Below are positions 1 through 7,300 of a stretch of DNA of 36,136 nucleotides, in pieces. This DNA comes from Deltaproteobacteria bacterium (GTDB lineage Bacteria; Desulfobacterota; GWC2-55-46). The position numbers and the translations under genes were made by a program. Each line of letters begins with the position of its first letter. Position 1 is the first letter of the stretch. The notes under the pieces are model-generated. The model had not been told where the DNA came from, ran no database searches, and was given only the letters and a program-made list of their open reading frames with translations. The stretch covers positions 1 through 36,136 of the forward strand of contig JACRCE010000002.1 of assembly GCA_016213015.1 (NCBI GenBank). The letters run 5' to 3'.

Positions 1-119
1 ACGTGAACCTTGAGGTCGAGCTGATAATGCCGATAGCGATGGAAGAGGGACTGAGGTTCGCCATCCGCGAGGGCGGCAGAACGGTCGGCGCCGGAGTGGT
101 AACGAAGATACTGGCGTAA
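1..119 (+). CDS. tuf: Elongation factor Tu, C-terminal end (partial, cut by window start)
   Basis: This is the last 38 codons and TAA stop of an EF-Tu gene, the GTPase that delivers aminoacyl-tRNA to the ribosome. The visible peptide is the end of beta-barrel domain III and finishes with the family-typical [11 protein letters not shown]. All 119 bases are identical to 17300-17418, the end of the second tuf in this window, and similarity stops right after the stop codon. That pattern is expected for duplicate tuf genes kept alike by gene conversion. A tuf followed by rpmG, tRNA-Trp, secE and nusG is a common proteobacterial arrangement. Whether the unseen 5' part is intact matters, because the other copy carries a nonsense codon. 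Confidence 0.97.
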   Translation, partial: VNLEVELIMPIAMEEGLRFAIREGGRTVGAGVVTKILA

Positions 120-152
120 AAATCGCTCTTTTTACCGCTTTATCGTTAAACT

Positions 153-183
153 ATCGCCATTTGCAATGGGCGTGGATTGAAAC
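153..183 (+). repeat. Solitary CRISPR-repeat-like hairpin upstream of rpmG
   Basis: A 7-bp stem (CGCCATT pairing with AATGGGCG with one bulged G, loop TGC) is followed directly by GTGGATTGAAAC, the characteristic 3' tail of type I-C CRISPR repeats. There is only one unit, with no spacer or second repeat, so it is not an array. It ends 16 nt before the rpmG start codon. The last 14 bases are identical to the element at 2862-2893, while the stem sequence differs. It could be a relic, a stray integration product or an RNA-processing site; function is unknown. Confidence 0.55.
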
Positions 184-199
184 ACACGGAGAGGACGAG

Positions 200-349
200 A
201 TGAGGGACATAATCACATTGGCTTGCACGGACTGCAAGCGCAGGAACTATTCGACAACGAAGAACAAGAAGACGATACCTGAAAGGCTTGAGTTGAAGAA
301 GTTTTGCAAGTCTTGCCGGAAGCACACGCCGCACAAGGAAACCAAGTAA
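200..349 (+). CDS. rpmG: 50S ribosomal protein L33 (zinc-ribbon form)
   Basis: L33 is a small basic protein of the large ribosomal subunit near the E site. The 49-residue product has the usual length and two CxxC pairs (C9/C12 and C36/C39), marking the zinc-binding C+ form. An in-frame ATG at 161 was rejected. The ATG at 200 follows a GGAGAGGA Shine-Dalgarno at 188-195 and gives the canonical [12 protein letters not shown] start, whereas translation from 161 would read through the CRISPR-like hairpin. The gene lies between tuf and tRNA-Trp, as in many proteobacteria. Confidence 0.95.
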   Translation: MRDIITLACTDCKRRNYSTTKNKKTIPERLELKKFCKSCRKHTPHKETK

Positions 350-380
350 GGGCTTGACGGGGTGATGGCGCTCTTGCTAA

Positions 381-427
381 AGGGGTGGGTGGCGGGATTA
401 AACCCCCTAAATCCCCCCTTATCAGGG
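381..427 (+). repeat. G/C-tract dispersed-repeat-like segment
   Basis: A run of G tracts (AGGGGTGGGTGGCGGG) is followed by C tracts (ACCCCCTAAATCCCCCC). They can fold back on each other imperfectly. The CCCCCTAAATCCCCC motif resembles common dispersed repeats in bacterial genomes, but only one copy is seen here, so the call rests on appearance. It has no coding signal. Confidence 0.3.
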
Positions 428-439
428 TGACTTTCACCA

Positions 440-492
440 CGTTAGAGAACCTTTTCTTTATTTGTAACGTTAGAAAATTATCTTCTCTAACG
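440..492 (+). other. Long-stem hairpin between rpmG and tRNA-Trp
   Basis: CGTTAGAGAA at 440-449 is perfectly complementary to TTCTCTAACG at 483-492, a 10-bp stem around a 33-nt A/T-rich loop that contains a further TAACGTTAG palindrome. No T-run follows, so it is not a typical intrinsic terminator. It may be a processing structure that frees the tRNA from the tuf-rpmG transcript, which is inference. Confidence 0.5.
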
Positions 493-508
493 GTGTTCAC
501 GGTTTTTT

Positions 509-585
509 AGGGCAGTAGCTCCAACGGCTAGAGCGGCGGTCTCCAAAACCGCAAGTTGTGGGTTCGAATCCCTCCTGCCCTGCCA
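509..585 (+). tRNA. trnW: tRNA-Trp (anticodon CCA)
   Basis: The 77-nt cloverleaf has a 7-bp acceptor stem (AGGGCAG at 509-515 with CTGCCCT at 575-581), discriminator G and an encoded CCA end at 583-585. The anticodon stem GCGGT/ACCGC encloses the loop CTCCAAA with anticodon CCA at 543-545, and the T arm carries GGTTCGAATCC. It lies between rpmG and secE, the classic place for tRNA-Trp in proteobacterial beta-operon regions. It is probably excised from a polycistronic precursor, because no clear promoter of its own is visible. Confidence 0.97.
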
Positions 586-595
586 GACAATGGTT

Positions 596-613
596 GCGCC
601 GTGTGCGCGGCGC
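596..613 (+). other. Hairpin just 3' of tRNA-Trp
   Basis: GCGCCG and CGGCGC form a perfect 6-bp G/C stem around TGTGCG, 10 nt after the encoded CCA. The following sequence is only mildly T-rich, so it is more likely a 3'-processing barrier or weak attenuator ahead of secE than a full terminator. Confidence 0.4.
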
Positions 614-657
614 TTGCCGTGTTTCTAAAACATCTTTGATGCATTACACGGACATAC

Positions 658-849
658 ATGGAAAAGATAGATAAAGCAAAAGAATTCGTCAACGAGGCCA
701 GAGCCGAGCTTAAAAAGGTAACGTGGCCGTCGAAAAAACAGACAGTAACGTCGACGTGGGTCGTGCTGATCGTTACGATAGTCCTTGCAATCTTCCTTGG
801 TCTTGTCGATCTGGGGCTGTCGAAGATTGCCGGCTATATATTGAGATGA
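658..849 (+). CDS. secE: Preprotein translocase subunit SecE
   Basis: SecE is the small clamp subunit of the SecYEG channel in the inner membrane. The 63-residue product is the short single-span form. It has an amphipathic N-terminal helix, the conserved VTWPSKKQT motif at about residues 21-29 and one transmembrane segment at roughly 33-53. The ATG at 658 is the only sensible start; the ribosome-binding site is weak (ACGGA about 6 nt upstream). It ends 6 nt before nusG, so the two are almost certainly co-translated, and the partner gene secY is in this window at 27942. Confidence 0.96.
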   Translation: MEKIDKAKEFVNEARAELKKVTWPSKKQTVTSTWVVLIVTIVLAIFLGLVDLGLSKIAGYILR

Positions 850-855
850 GGTGAT

Positions 856-1386
856 ATGGGAAGAAAGTGGTACGTCGTGCATACCTATTCAGGGTATGAA
901 AATAAGGTCAAGCAGGCGATCGAGGAGAAGATAAAGACCTCCGGCAGGGAAGCGAAGTTCGGAGAGGTGCTTGTCCCGACCGAGAAGATCGTAGATATGG
1001 TAAAGGGCGTCAAGAGGACCGCCACAAGGAAGTTTTTTCCCGGCTATATCCTCGTCAACATGGAGCTTGACGACGATACATGGCATCTTGTGAAAGGCAT
1101 CCCCAAGGTGACCGGTTTTGTCGGGGGGCAGGAGGCCCCGCCCGCGATAACCGAGGAAGAGGTGAGGAAGATTACGCGCCAGATGGAGGAGGGCGCCGTA
1201 AGGCCCAAGCCCAAGGTGCTGTTCGACAGGGGCGAGAACATCAGGGTGGTTGACGGGCCGTTCACCAACTTTACCGGCATCGTGGAAGAGGTAAAGCCCG
1301 ATAAGGGCAAGCTAAGGGTGCTTGTGAGCATATTCGGCAGGGCAACGCCGGTCGAGCTTGATTTTGTGCAGGTGGAAAAGTCCTGA
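856..1386 (+). CDS. nusG: Transcription elongation/antitermination factor NusG
   Basis: NusG binds the RNA polymerase clamp, raises processivity and couples transcription to Rho or to ribosomal protein S10. The 176-residue length is normal. The NGN domain (about 1-115) opens with KWYVVHTYSGYENKV and contains the FPGYILV strand. The KOW domain (about 123-176) carries the VDGPFTNFTGIVEEV loop. The ATG is preceded by GAGGTGAT, which overlaps the end of secE. secE-nusG ahead of rplK is the conserved order, and its targets RpoB, RpoC and S10 are encoded downstream. Confidence 0.98.
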   Translation: MGRKWYVVHTYSGYENKVKQAIEEKIKTSGREAKFGEVLVPTEKIVDMVKGVKRTATRKFFPGYILVNMELDDDTWHLVKGIPKVTGFVGGQEAPPAITEEEVRKITRQMEEGAVRPKPKVLFDRGENIRVVDGPFTNFTGIVEEVKPDKGKLRVLVSIFGRATPVELDFVQVEKS

Positions 1387-1413
1387 TTATACGGCGCCGA
1401 ATAGACCGCTAAC

Positions 1414-1712
1414 AGGTTGTTGAAAAAACCATATATAGACGAAGGCTGTTCAAAAAGTCGCAGATGCGAGGGGTGCTTGCCGCACGGGCGATATGAGTTT
1501 TCGTCAGCCCGTTTGCTTATTACCTATCAAAGTTCTTTGGCCTGCCTTTCTTTCAAGAAAGGCAGGGGAGCGACGAATGAGACGCACGGAGCCTGCCCCC
1601 GAATGTTTCTATCGGGGGTTGTGCGTTGATAGTTGAGGAGCGACGAGCCTGCCCTCGCGTGTATTTAGCGGGGGACAACAAAGCAGATGCGGCGTTTTCA
1701 ACAGCCTGCTAA
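1414..1712 (+). repeat. Palindromic repeat family A, copy 1 (fills the nusG-rplK gap)
   Basis: The 341-nt gap between nusG and rplK is almost entirely this element. Its ends are inverted: AGGCTGTTCAAAAAGTCGCAG near 1443-1463 against GCGTTTTCAACAGCCTGCT at 1692-1710, with the hallmark GACAACAAAGCAGATGCG at 1674-1691. An outer degenerate end copy (GGTTGTTGAAAAAACC) sits at 1415-1430. Inside are a perfect 12-bp hairpin at 1541-1566 (CCTGCCTTTCTT with a TC loop) and two tandem modules that each carry GAGCGACGA and GCCTGCC. It has no transposase. It ends directly at the AAGGAGAGG ribosome-binding site of rplK. A 70-codon open frame inside it is not credible as a gene. Confidence 0.75.
1541..1566 (+). 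other. Perfect 12-bp hairpin inside repeat A copy 1
   Basis: CCTGCCTTTCTT at 1541-1552 is exactly complementary to AAGAAAGGCAGG at 1555-1566, with a 2-nt loop. No T-tract follows on either strand, so it is not a Rho-independent terminator. The RNA hairpin would be very stable and could be an RNase III-type processing point between nusG and rplK. Confidence 0.6.
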
Positions 1713-1727
1713 GGAGAGGTCGATAAG

Positions 1728-2153
1728 ATGGCAAAAAAGATTGCAGGTCAGATTAAGCTTCAGATACCGGCGGGCAAGGCCAATCCGTCCCCTCCGGTCG
1801 GTCCGGCGCTCGGTCAGCACGGCGTGAACATCATGGAGTTCTGTAAGACGTTTAACGCGAGGACGCAGGCTCAGGACGGCTATATCATTCCGGTCGTCAT
1901 TACCGTGTACTCCGACAGGTCGTTTTCATTCATAACCAAAACGCCTCCGGCCCCAGTGCTCCTTCTCAAGGCTGCTGGGATTGAAAAAGGCTCAAAAGAG
2001 CCGAACAAGGAAAAGGTCGGCAAGGTTACGAATAAGCAGGTCGAGGAGATTGCAAAGCTCAAGATGCCTGACCTTACGGCGGGAAGCCTTGAGGCCGCCA
2101 TAAAGACGGTCAAGGGCACCGCCAAGAGCATGGGCATTACAGTGGAGGGTTAA
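1728..2153 (+). CDS. rplK: 50S ribosomal protein L11
   Basis: L11 forms part of the GTPase-associated centre of the 50S subunit at the base of the stalk, where it contacts EF-G, and it is needed for RelA activation in species that have it. The 141-residue product has the family length. The N-terminal domain shows [20 protein letters not shown] and [19 protein letters not shown], and the rRNA-binding C-terminal domain begins at about residue 75. A strong AAGGAGAGG ribosome-binding site overlaps the end of repeat A copy 1. rplA follows after 5 nt. Confidence 0.98.
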   Translation: MAKKIAGQIKLQIPAGKANPSPPVGPALGQHGVNIMEFCKTFNARTQAQDGYIIPVVITVYSDRSFSFITKTPPAPVLLLKAAGIEKGSKEPNKEKVGKVTNKQVEEIAKLKMPDLTAGSLEAAIKTVKGTAKSMGITVEG

Positions 2154-2158
2154 TAGTC

Positions 2159-2854
2159 ATGGGAAAGAAGTTCGAAGCGGCAAAGGCAAAGGTTGAGGAG
2201 GGCAGGGCTTACGTGGTCGAGGAAGGCTTTAAGCTCCTTCCAGAGACCGCGATGGCCAAGTTCGATGAAACGGTCGAGGTATCGGGTCGTCTTGGCGTAG
2301 ACCCTAAGCACCCTGAGCAGATGGTCAGGGGCACGGTCGTCCTGCCGCACGGCATCGGCAAGAAGGTAAGGGTGCTCGTCTTCGCAAAGGGTGAAAAGGA
2401 GATCGAGGCGAAAGAGGCCGGCGCCGATTATGTCGGGGCAGAGGAGCTTATCGAAAAGGTCGGCAAGGGTTGGCTTGAATTCGACAGCATCGTGGCGACG
2501 CCGGACATCATGGGCGCGGTCGGAAAGCTCGGCAAGGTGCTTGGTCCTCGCGGTCTTATGCCGAACCCCAAGCTCGGAACCGTTACGTTCGACGTAAAGA
2601 GAGCGGTTTCGGAGCTCAAGGCCGGCAAGGTCGAGTTCAGGGTCGACAAGGCCGGCAATATCCACGTGCCCGTCGGGAAGGCGTCCTTCGGCGCCGTTAA
2701 GCTCAAGGAGAATTTCCTTGCGCTCATGGAAGCCATAGTTAAGGCAAAGCCGTCATCGAGCAAGGGTATCTATCTCAGGAGCCTGTTCGTATCTACGACC
2801 ATGGGGCCGGGCATAAAGCTCGACGCGGTAGAGGTAAGGAATCAGTTCAAGTAA
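2159..2854 (+). CDS. rplA: 50S ribosomal protein L1
   Basis: L1 forms the mobile L1 stalk that moves deacylated tRNA out of the E site. In many bacteria it also represses its own rplK-rplA message. The 231-residue product is normal in length, with the two-domain L1 fold. Landmarks are [20 protein letters not shown], the signature [20 protein letters not shown] at about residues 119-138 and a C-terminal ATTMGPG-like segment ([11 protein letters not shown]). A GGAGG site overlaps the end of rplK. No obvious L1-binding copy of the rRNA site was recognised in the repeat-filled rplK leader. Confidence 0.98.
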   Translation: MGKKFEAAKAKVEEGRAYVVEEGFKLLPETAMAKFDETVEVSGRLGVDPKHPEQMVRGTVVLPHGIGKKVRVLVFAKGEKEIEAKEAGADYVGAEELIEKVGKGWLEFDSIVATPDIMGAVGKLGKVLGPRGLMPNPKLGTVTFDVKRAVSELKAGKVEFRVDKAGNIHVPVGKASFGAVKLKENFLALMEAIVKAKPSSSKGIYLRSLFVSTTMGPGIKLDAVEVRNQFK

Positions 2855-2861
2855 GAGAGGT

Positions 2862-2893
2862 GTCGCTTCCAGCACGGGAGCGTGGATTGAAAC
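2862..2893 (+). repeat. Solitary type I-C-like CRISPR repeat between rplA and the L10 leader
   Basis: This 32-nt unit has the full architecture of a type I-C CRISPR repeat: a GTC start, a 6-bp stem GCTTCC/GGGAGC with one wobble pair around AGCAC, and the tail GTGGATTGAAAC. It is alone, with no second repeat, spacer or cas gene nearby. It begins 7 nt after the rplA stop codon and ends 4 nt before the first hairpin of the L10 leader. The last 14 bases match the element at 153-183 exactly. Confidence 0.6.
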
Positions 2894-2897
2894 GACC

Positions 2898-3167
2898 TGA
2901 CCAACGGTCAAAGACAGCAGGGGCCCATAGGGCAGTTTGCTGAAAAATCCAATCCTGACGAAGGTTGCTCAAAAAGCCGTAGATGTGAGGCGGCGAAGAG
3001 ACAACAAAGCAGATGCGGTTTTTTCAGCAGCCTTCGGGCTTAATAATCCTGCCGAGGCTGTGCGGAGACAAGCGGGGTTGATTGTATCGGCTTACGCGAA
3101 TATAGCGCGTCCTCCGGTATTCGACCTTCGCGTCCTTCTGTCTTTGAAAGGCTTATGGACAAGGACG
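2898..3167 (+). promoter_or_regulatory. L10 leader RNA (rplJ autoregulatory element) with an insertion
   Basis: Hallmarks of the ribosomal L10 leader are present. There is a TGACC-AAC-GGTCA hairpin (2898-2910), the strand AAAGACAGCAGG (2910-2921), the partner CTTAATAATCCTGCCGAGG (3039-3057), and a final 7-bp stem CGTCCTT/AAGGACG (3131-3137 with 3161-3167) just before the rplJ ribosome-binding site. In known systems the L10(L7/L12)4 complex binds this RNA and represses rplJ-rplL translation. About 97 nt of repeat family A (2936-3032) separates the two strands of the binding arm. Because the insert folds on itself, the arm can probably still form. Confidence 0.8.
2936..3032 (+). repeat. Palindromic repeat family A, copy 2 (inside the L10 leader)
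   Basis: The inner ends are GGTTGCTCAAAAAGCCGTAG (2963-2982) and CGGTTTTTTCAGCAGCC (3016-3032), which are imperfect inverted repeats. The hallmark GACAACAAAGCAGATGCG is present as AGACAACAAAGCAGATGCGG at 2999-3018. A second degenerate left end, TTTGCTGAAAAATCC, starts at 2937. This is the shortest complete copy and lacks the GCCTGCCCCCG module of copies 1 and 3. Confidence 0.75.
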
Positions 3168-3184
3168 GAAAGGAGGGATGAGGC

Positions 3185-3712
3185 TTGAAAAAAGATGCCA
3201 AGGTAGCTCTCGTCGGAGAGCTTCAAGAAAAGTTTGCAAGGGCCGGCGCTACCTTTGTCGCCGAGTACAAGGGCATAAAGGCCGTTGAGATGAACGAGTT
3301 GAGAAAGGCCATGCGCGCGGCCTCGGTTGACTTCAAGATCGTAAGGAATACACTTGCGAGGCGCGCGGTCAAGGGCACCGGACTTGAGACGATATCGGGC
3401 GATCTTAAAGGCTCCACCGCGGTTGCGTTTTCCTATAAGGACGCGGCCGGGGCGGCAAAGCTCCTTGTGCAGTTCGCCAAGGACCAGCCCAAGTTGCAGC
3501 TCAGGATGGGGACTCTCGGAACGCAGGTCATCGGCCTTGCCGAGATAAAAGGTCTTGCCGAATTGCCGCCGAGGGAAGCGCTTTTGGCCAAGCTCTTCGG
3601 CTCGATGAAGTCGCCGTCAAGCGGACTTGTGTGCGTATTGAGCGGCGTATCGAAAAAGTTCGTCCGGAGCCTGAACGCCATACGCGAGCAAAAGGCCGCT
3701 GCCGTCGCCTGA
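3185..3712 (+). CDS. rplJ: 50S ribosomal protein L10
   Basis: L10 anchors the L7/L12 dimers to 23S rRNA, forming the stalk that recruits translation GTPases, and together with L7/L12 acts as the translational repressor of its own operon. The 175-residue product has the expected globular N-terminal domain (VGELQEKFARAGATFVAEYKG, then KIVRNTLARRAV near residues 53-64) and a C-terminal helix for L7/L12 docking. The start is TTG at 3185, chosen because AGGAGGG at 3171-3177 is correctly spaced and MKKDAKVALVGEL is the expected beginning. Upstream is the interrupted L10 leader; rplL follows after 53 nt. Confidence 0.97.
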   Translation: MKKDAKVALVGELQEKFARAGATFVAEYKGIKAVEMNELRKAMRAASVDFKIVRNTLARRAVKGTGLETISGDLKGSTAVAFSYKDAAGAAKLLVQFAKDQPKLQLRMGTLGTQVIGLAEIKGLAELPPREALLAKLFGSMKSPSSGLVCVLSGVSKKFVRSLNAIREQKAAAVA

Positions 3713-3765
3713 CGGATATGCGGGATGGATATGCATTCACTTAAAACATTCAAGGAGAAACCAAG

Positions 3766-4143
3766 ATGTCCGAGATCAAGAAAGAAGACGTAATAAAATA
3801 CATAGAGAACATGTCGGTTCTTGAGCTTGCCGATCTCGTAAAGGAGCTTGAGTCCAAGTTCGGCGTTTCAGCGGCGGCCCCGGTTGCGGTAGCGGCGGCT
3901 CCGGTCGCAGGCGCGGCAGCGGCGGCGGAAAAGACCGAGTTCACGGTGGTCTTGAAGGAAGCCGGCGCGGAGAAGATAAAGGTCATCAAGGAAGTAAGAA
4001 CCGTTACGGGACTCGGCCTTAAAGAGGCCAAGGACCTTGTTGAAGGCGCGCCGAAGACGCTTAAAGAGGGCGTGTCCAAGGACGAGGCCGAGAAGATAAA
4101 GAAGCTCGTCGAGAGCGCCGGCGCAAAGGTGGAGATTCAGTAA
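3766..4143 (+). CDS. rplL: 50S ribosomal protein L7/L12
   Basis: L7/L12 is the multicopy stalk protein that contacts EF-Tu, EF-G and initiation and release factors. The 125-residue protein has the three expected parts. The N-terminal dimerisation helices cover about 1-30, an Ala/Pro/Val-rich hinge about 35-56, and the globular C-terminal domain about 58-125 carries [20 protein letters not shown] and [22 protein letters not shown] lies 7-13 nt before the ATG. The pairing with rplJ is universal and the L10 leader controls both. Confidence 0.98.
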   Translation: MSEIKKEDVIKYIENMSVLELADLVKELESKFGVSAAAPVAVAAAPVAGAAAAAEKTEFTVVLKEAGAEKIKVIKEVRTVTGLGLKEAKDLVEGAPKTLKEGVSKDEAEKIKKLVESAGAKVEIQ

Positions 4144-4150
4144 TCTTTCG

Positions 4151-4220
4151 ACCCGGCGACGCTTTGCATCATGAGGAGTCAGGCGCATACAACCCTCTCA
4201 GCGCGCAAGCGGCGCCGGGT
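4151..4220 (+). other. rplL-rpoB intergenic stem (candidate attenuator or processing site)
   Basis: ACCCGGCG at 4151-4158 pairs perfectly with CGCCGGGT at 4213-4220, closing a 54-nt internal region, and TTTACGTTCTTTTATTT follows. In E. coli this gap holds a partial attenuator and an RNase III site that lower rpoBC expression relative to the ribosomal proteins. The position and the long stem fit such a role, but the loop is large and the T-tract broken, so this is inference. The rest of the 209-nt gap shows nothing definite. Confidence 0.4.
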
Positions 4221-4352
4221 TTACGTTCTTTTATTTGTCGATTTCAGCCTCTACGGATACGTTCCAACCGGTTGCAACAACCGCGCTATAAAAGCGCATC
4301 GAGCCGGTCAACGCCGAATTCCAGACCTTAAACAAGGGAGCCGTTAAAAGAT

Positions 4353-7300
4353 ATGACCTCCGCTATTACTCTTGCAGGACAGGATTTGAGGAAAGATTAT
4401 TCCCGCATCGGCAAGGTCGTAAACATGCCGAACCTGATAGACGTACAGAAAAAGTCCTTCGTCCAGTTTCTGCAGGCGGACGCCAAGCCTGACGGAAGAT
4501 ACGAGGCAGGGCTTCAGGCGGTATTCAAGAATTCATTCCCGATAAAGGACTTCAGCGGCAACGCCAGACTGGAGTTTTTGAAGTATCTGCTTTTGGAGCC
4601 CAAGTACACGGTAGAGGAGTGCCATCAGAAGGGCATGACCTACGCGGCCCCGATAAAGCTTCTCGTGCAACTCATCATGTACGACAAGGACGCGCTCTCC
4701 GGCGCGCAGACCATACGCGACATAAAGGAGCAGGAGGTCTACTTCGGCGAGATACCGCTGATGACCGACAACGGCAGTTTCGTCATCAACGGCACCGAAA
4801 GGGTCATAGTCTCACAGCTCCATCGTTCGCCGGGCGTGTTCTTCGAGCATGAAAAGGCCAAGGGGCTTTCCGGCAAGGTGCTCTACACGGCAAGGGTCAT
4901 CCCATACCACGGCTCATGGCTCGACTTCGAGTTCGATCAGAAGGACTGGCTCTACGTCCGCATAGACAAAAGGCGCAAGATGCCGGCCACCATACTCCTT
5001 AAGGCCCTTGGCTATTCCGTGGAGGAGATGCTCAACTATTTTTATCCGAGCGAGGAGATAGTAATAGACGGCAGGAAGATAACCAAGAGCGTTGAGCCGG
5101 ACTATCTCATCGGCCAGAAGGTAAGCAGAGACGTAAAGGACCCGTCGACCGGCGAGGTCATAGTAAAGAAGGACAGAAAGTTCACGAAGCTCGTCATAAA
5201 GAAGCTCGTGGCCGCTGGGATAAAGTACATACCGGCCGAGGTGGAGGACATCGTCGGCAGGTTCGCCTCGAGGGACATAGTAGACCCGTCGACCGGCGAG
5301 GTGGTGCTGGAGTGCAATCAGGCGCTTACCCGCGAAAAGCTGGACGAGATATCGAGAAGGAACATAACCTCCTTCAGGCTTTTGCAGATAGAGGTAATGG
5401 GAGCGTTCTTCAGGGAGACCCTCTTAAACGACAAGATCGGGCACGAGGAGACCAGGGCGGTGCTGGAGTTCAGGCGCGAGCATCAGGACGCCCCGACCAC
5501 CAACATGACCATCAACGCGATGGTCGAGATATACAAGCGGTTAAAGCCCGGCGATCTGCCGACCGCGGCCACGGCAGGGGCGTTCTTCAATGAGCTTTTC
5601 TTCGTGCCTGAGAGATACGACCTGTCGAAGGTCGGAAGGTTGAAGCTCAACCGGAAGCTCGGCTTCGACGTGCCGCTGGAGCATACCACGCTTCGCAAGG
5701 AGGATATCCTCGAGGTGGTGCGCTATCTGGTGCTCCTCAGAAACGGCCAGGGCGTGGTGGACGACATTGACCACCTCGGCAACAGGCGCGTGCGGAGCGT
5801 GGGCGAGCTTCTTGAGAATCAGTACAGGATAGGGCTTCTTCGCATGGAGAGGGCGGTAAAGGAGCGCATGAGTCTGGGCGAGTTGGAGACGCTCATGCCG
5901 CACGACCTCATAAACCCGAAGCCCGTGTCGGCGGTCATAAAGGAGTTCTTCGGTTCTTCGCAGTTGTCGCAGTTCATGGATCAGACCAATCCACTCTCCG
6001 AGATAACCCATAAGAGAAGGTTATCCGCCCTTGGGCCGGGAGGTCTTACGAGGGAGCGCGCGGGCTTCGAGGTCAGGGACGTGCACGCGACCCATTACGG
6101 CCGTATATGCCCCATCGAGACGCCTGAAGGCCCGAACATCGGCCTTATCGTGTCGCTCAGCACTTATGCCCACGTAAACGACTTCGGCTTCATAGAGACC
6201 CCGTACAGGGAGGTCAAGGCCGGCAAGGTGACGAACAGGATAGAGTCCCTGTCCGCCCTTGACGAAGAGGATCACGTGATAGCGCAGGCGAACGCGCCGT
6301 TGGACGATGCCGGCAGGTTCACGGACGAGTTCATATCCGCCAGAAAGAGCGGAGAGTTCATCATGGCCGCCCCTGAGGAGATAACCCTCATGGACGTGTC
6401 GCCGAACCAGCTTGTCAGCGTGGCGGCCTCCCTTGTGCCGTTCCTTGAAAACGACGACGCCAACAGGGCGCTCATGGGATCGAACATGCAGAGGCAGGCG
6501 GTTCCGCTCATACGCACCGAGGCGCCGCTCGTGGGCACGGGCATGGAGAGCGTGGTAGCGAGGGATTCCGGCGTAACCGTGCTTGCAAAGACGAACGGCC
6601 TGGTCGAGAGCGTTGACGCGGAACGCATCGTCTTGAGGAACGAATCCGGCGGCGTAGACATATACAACCTTACCAAGTTCAGAAGGTCCAACCAGAACAC
6701 ATGTCTCAATCAGAAGCCCATAGTCGTAAAGGGCGACGCCATTGCCCGCGGGCAGGTAATAGCCGACGGCCCTTCAACAGAGGCCGGGGAATTGGCGCTC
6801 GGCAGGAACGTGCTTGTCGCCTTCATGCCGTGGGGCGGTTATAACTTCGAGGACTCCATCCTCATAAGCGAAAGGCTTCTTTCTGAGGACGTGTTCACCT
6901 CCGTGCACATCGAGGAGTTCGAGGTCGTTGCGCGGGACATAAAGCTCGGCAAAGAGGAGATTACGAGGGACATCCCGAACGTCGGCGAGGAGGCGCTTGC
7001 CGACCTTGACGACTGCGGCATCATACGAATCGGCGCGGAGGTCGTGCCCGAGGACATACTTGTCGGCAAGATAACGCCTAAGGGAGAGACCCAGCTTTCT
7101 CCGGAGGAAAAGCTCCTCAGGGCGATATTCGGCGAAAAGGCCGAGGACGTGAAGGATACCTCTTTGAGGGTTCCGCCCGGCATCGAAGGCGTGGTCATAG
7201 ACGCGAAGGTCTTTTCAAGAAAGGGCGCGGAAAAGGACGAGCGCAGCAGGCACATAGAGGACAAAGAGACTCAGCGGCTGCATAAAGACCGCGACGACGA

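Noticed and set aside
1417-1629. A 70-codon open frame between nusG and rplK
   Set aside because: It lies entirely within repeat family A copy 1, starts in the left inverted end and has no ribosome-binding site or recognisable protein feature.
2937-3188. An 83-codon open frame between rplA and rplJ
   Set aside because: It overlaps repeat A copy 2 and the conserved L10 leader RNA, whose structure explains the sequence better than a protein.
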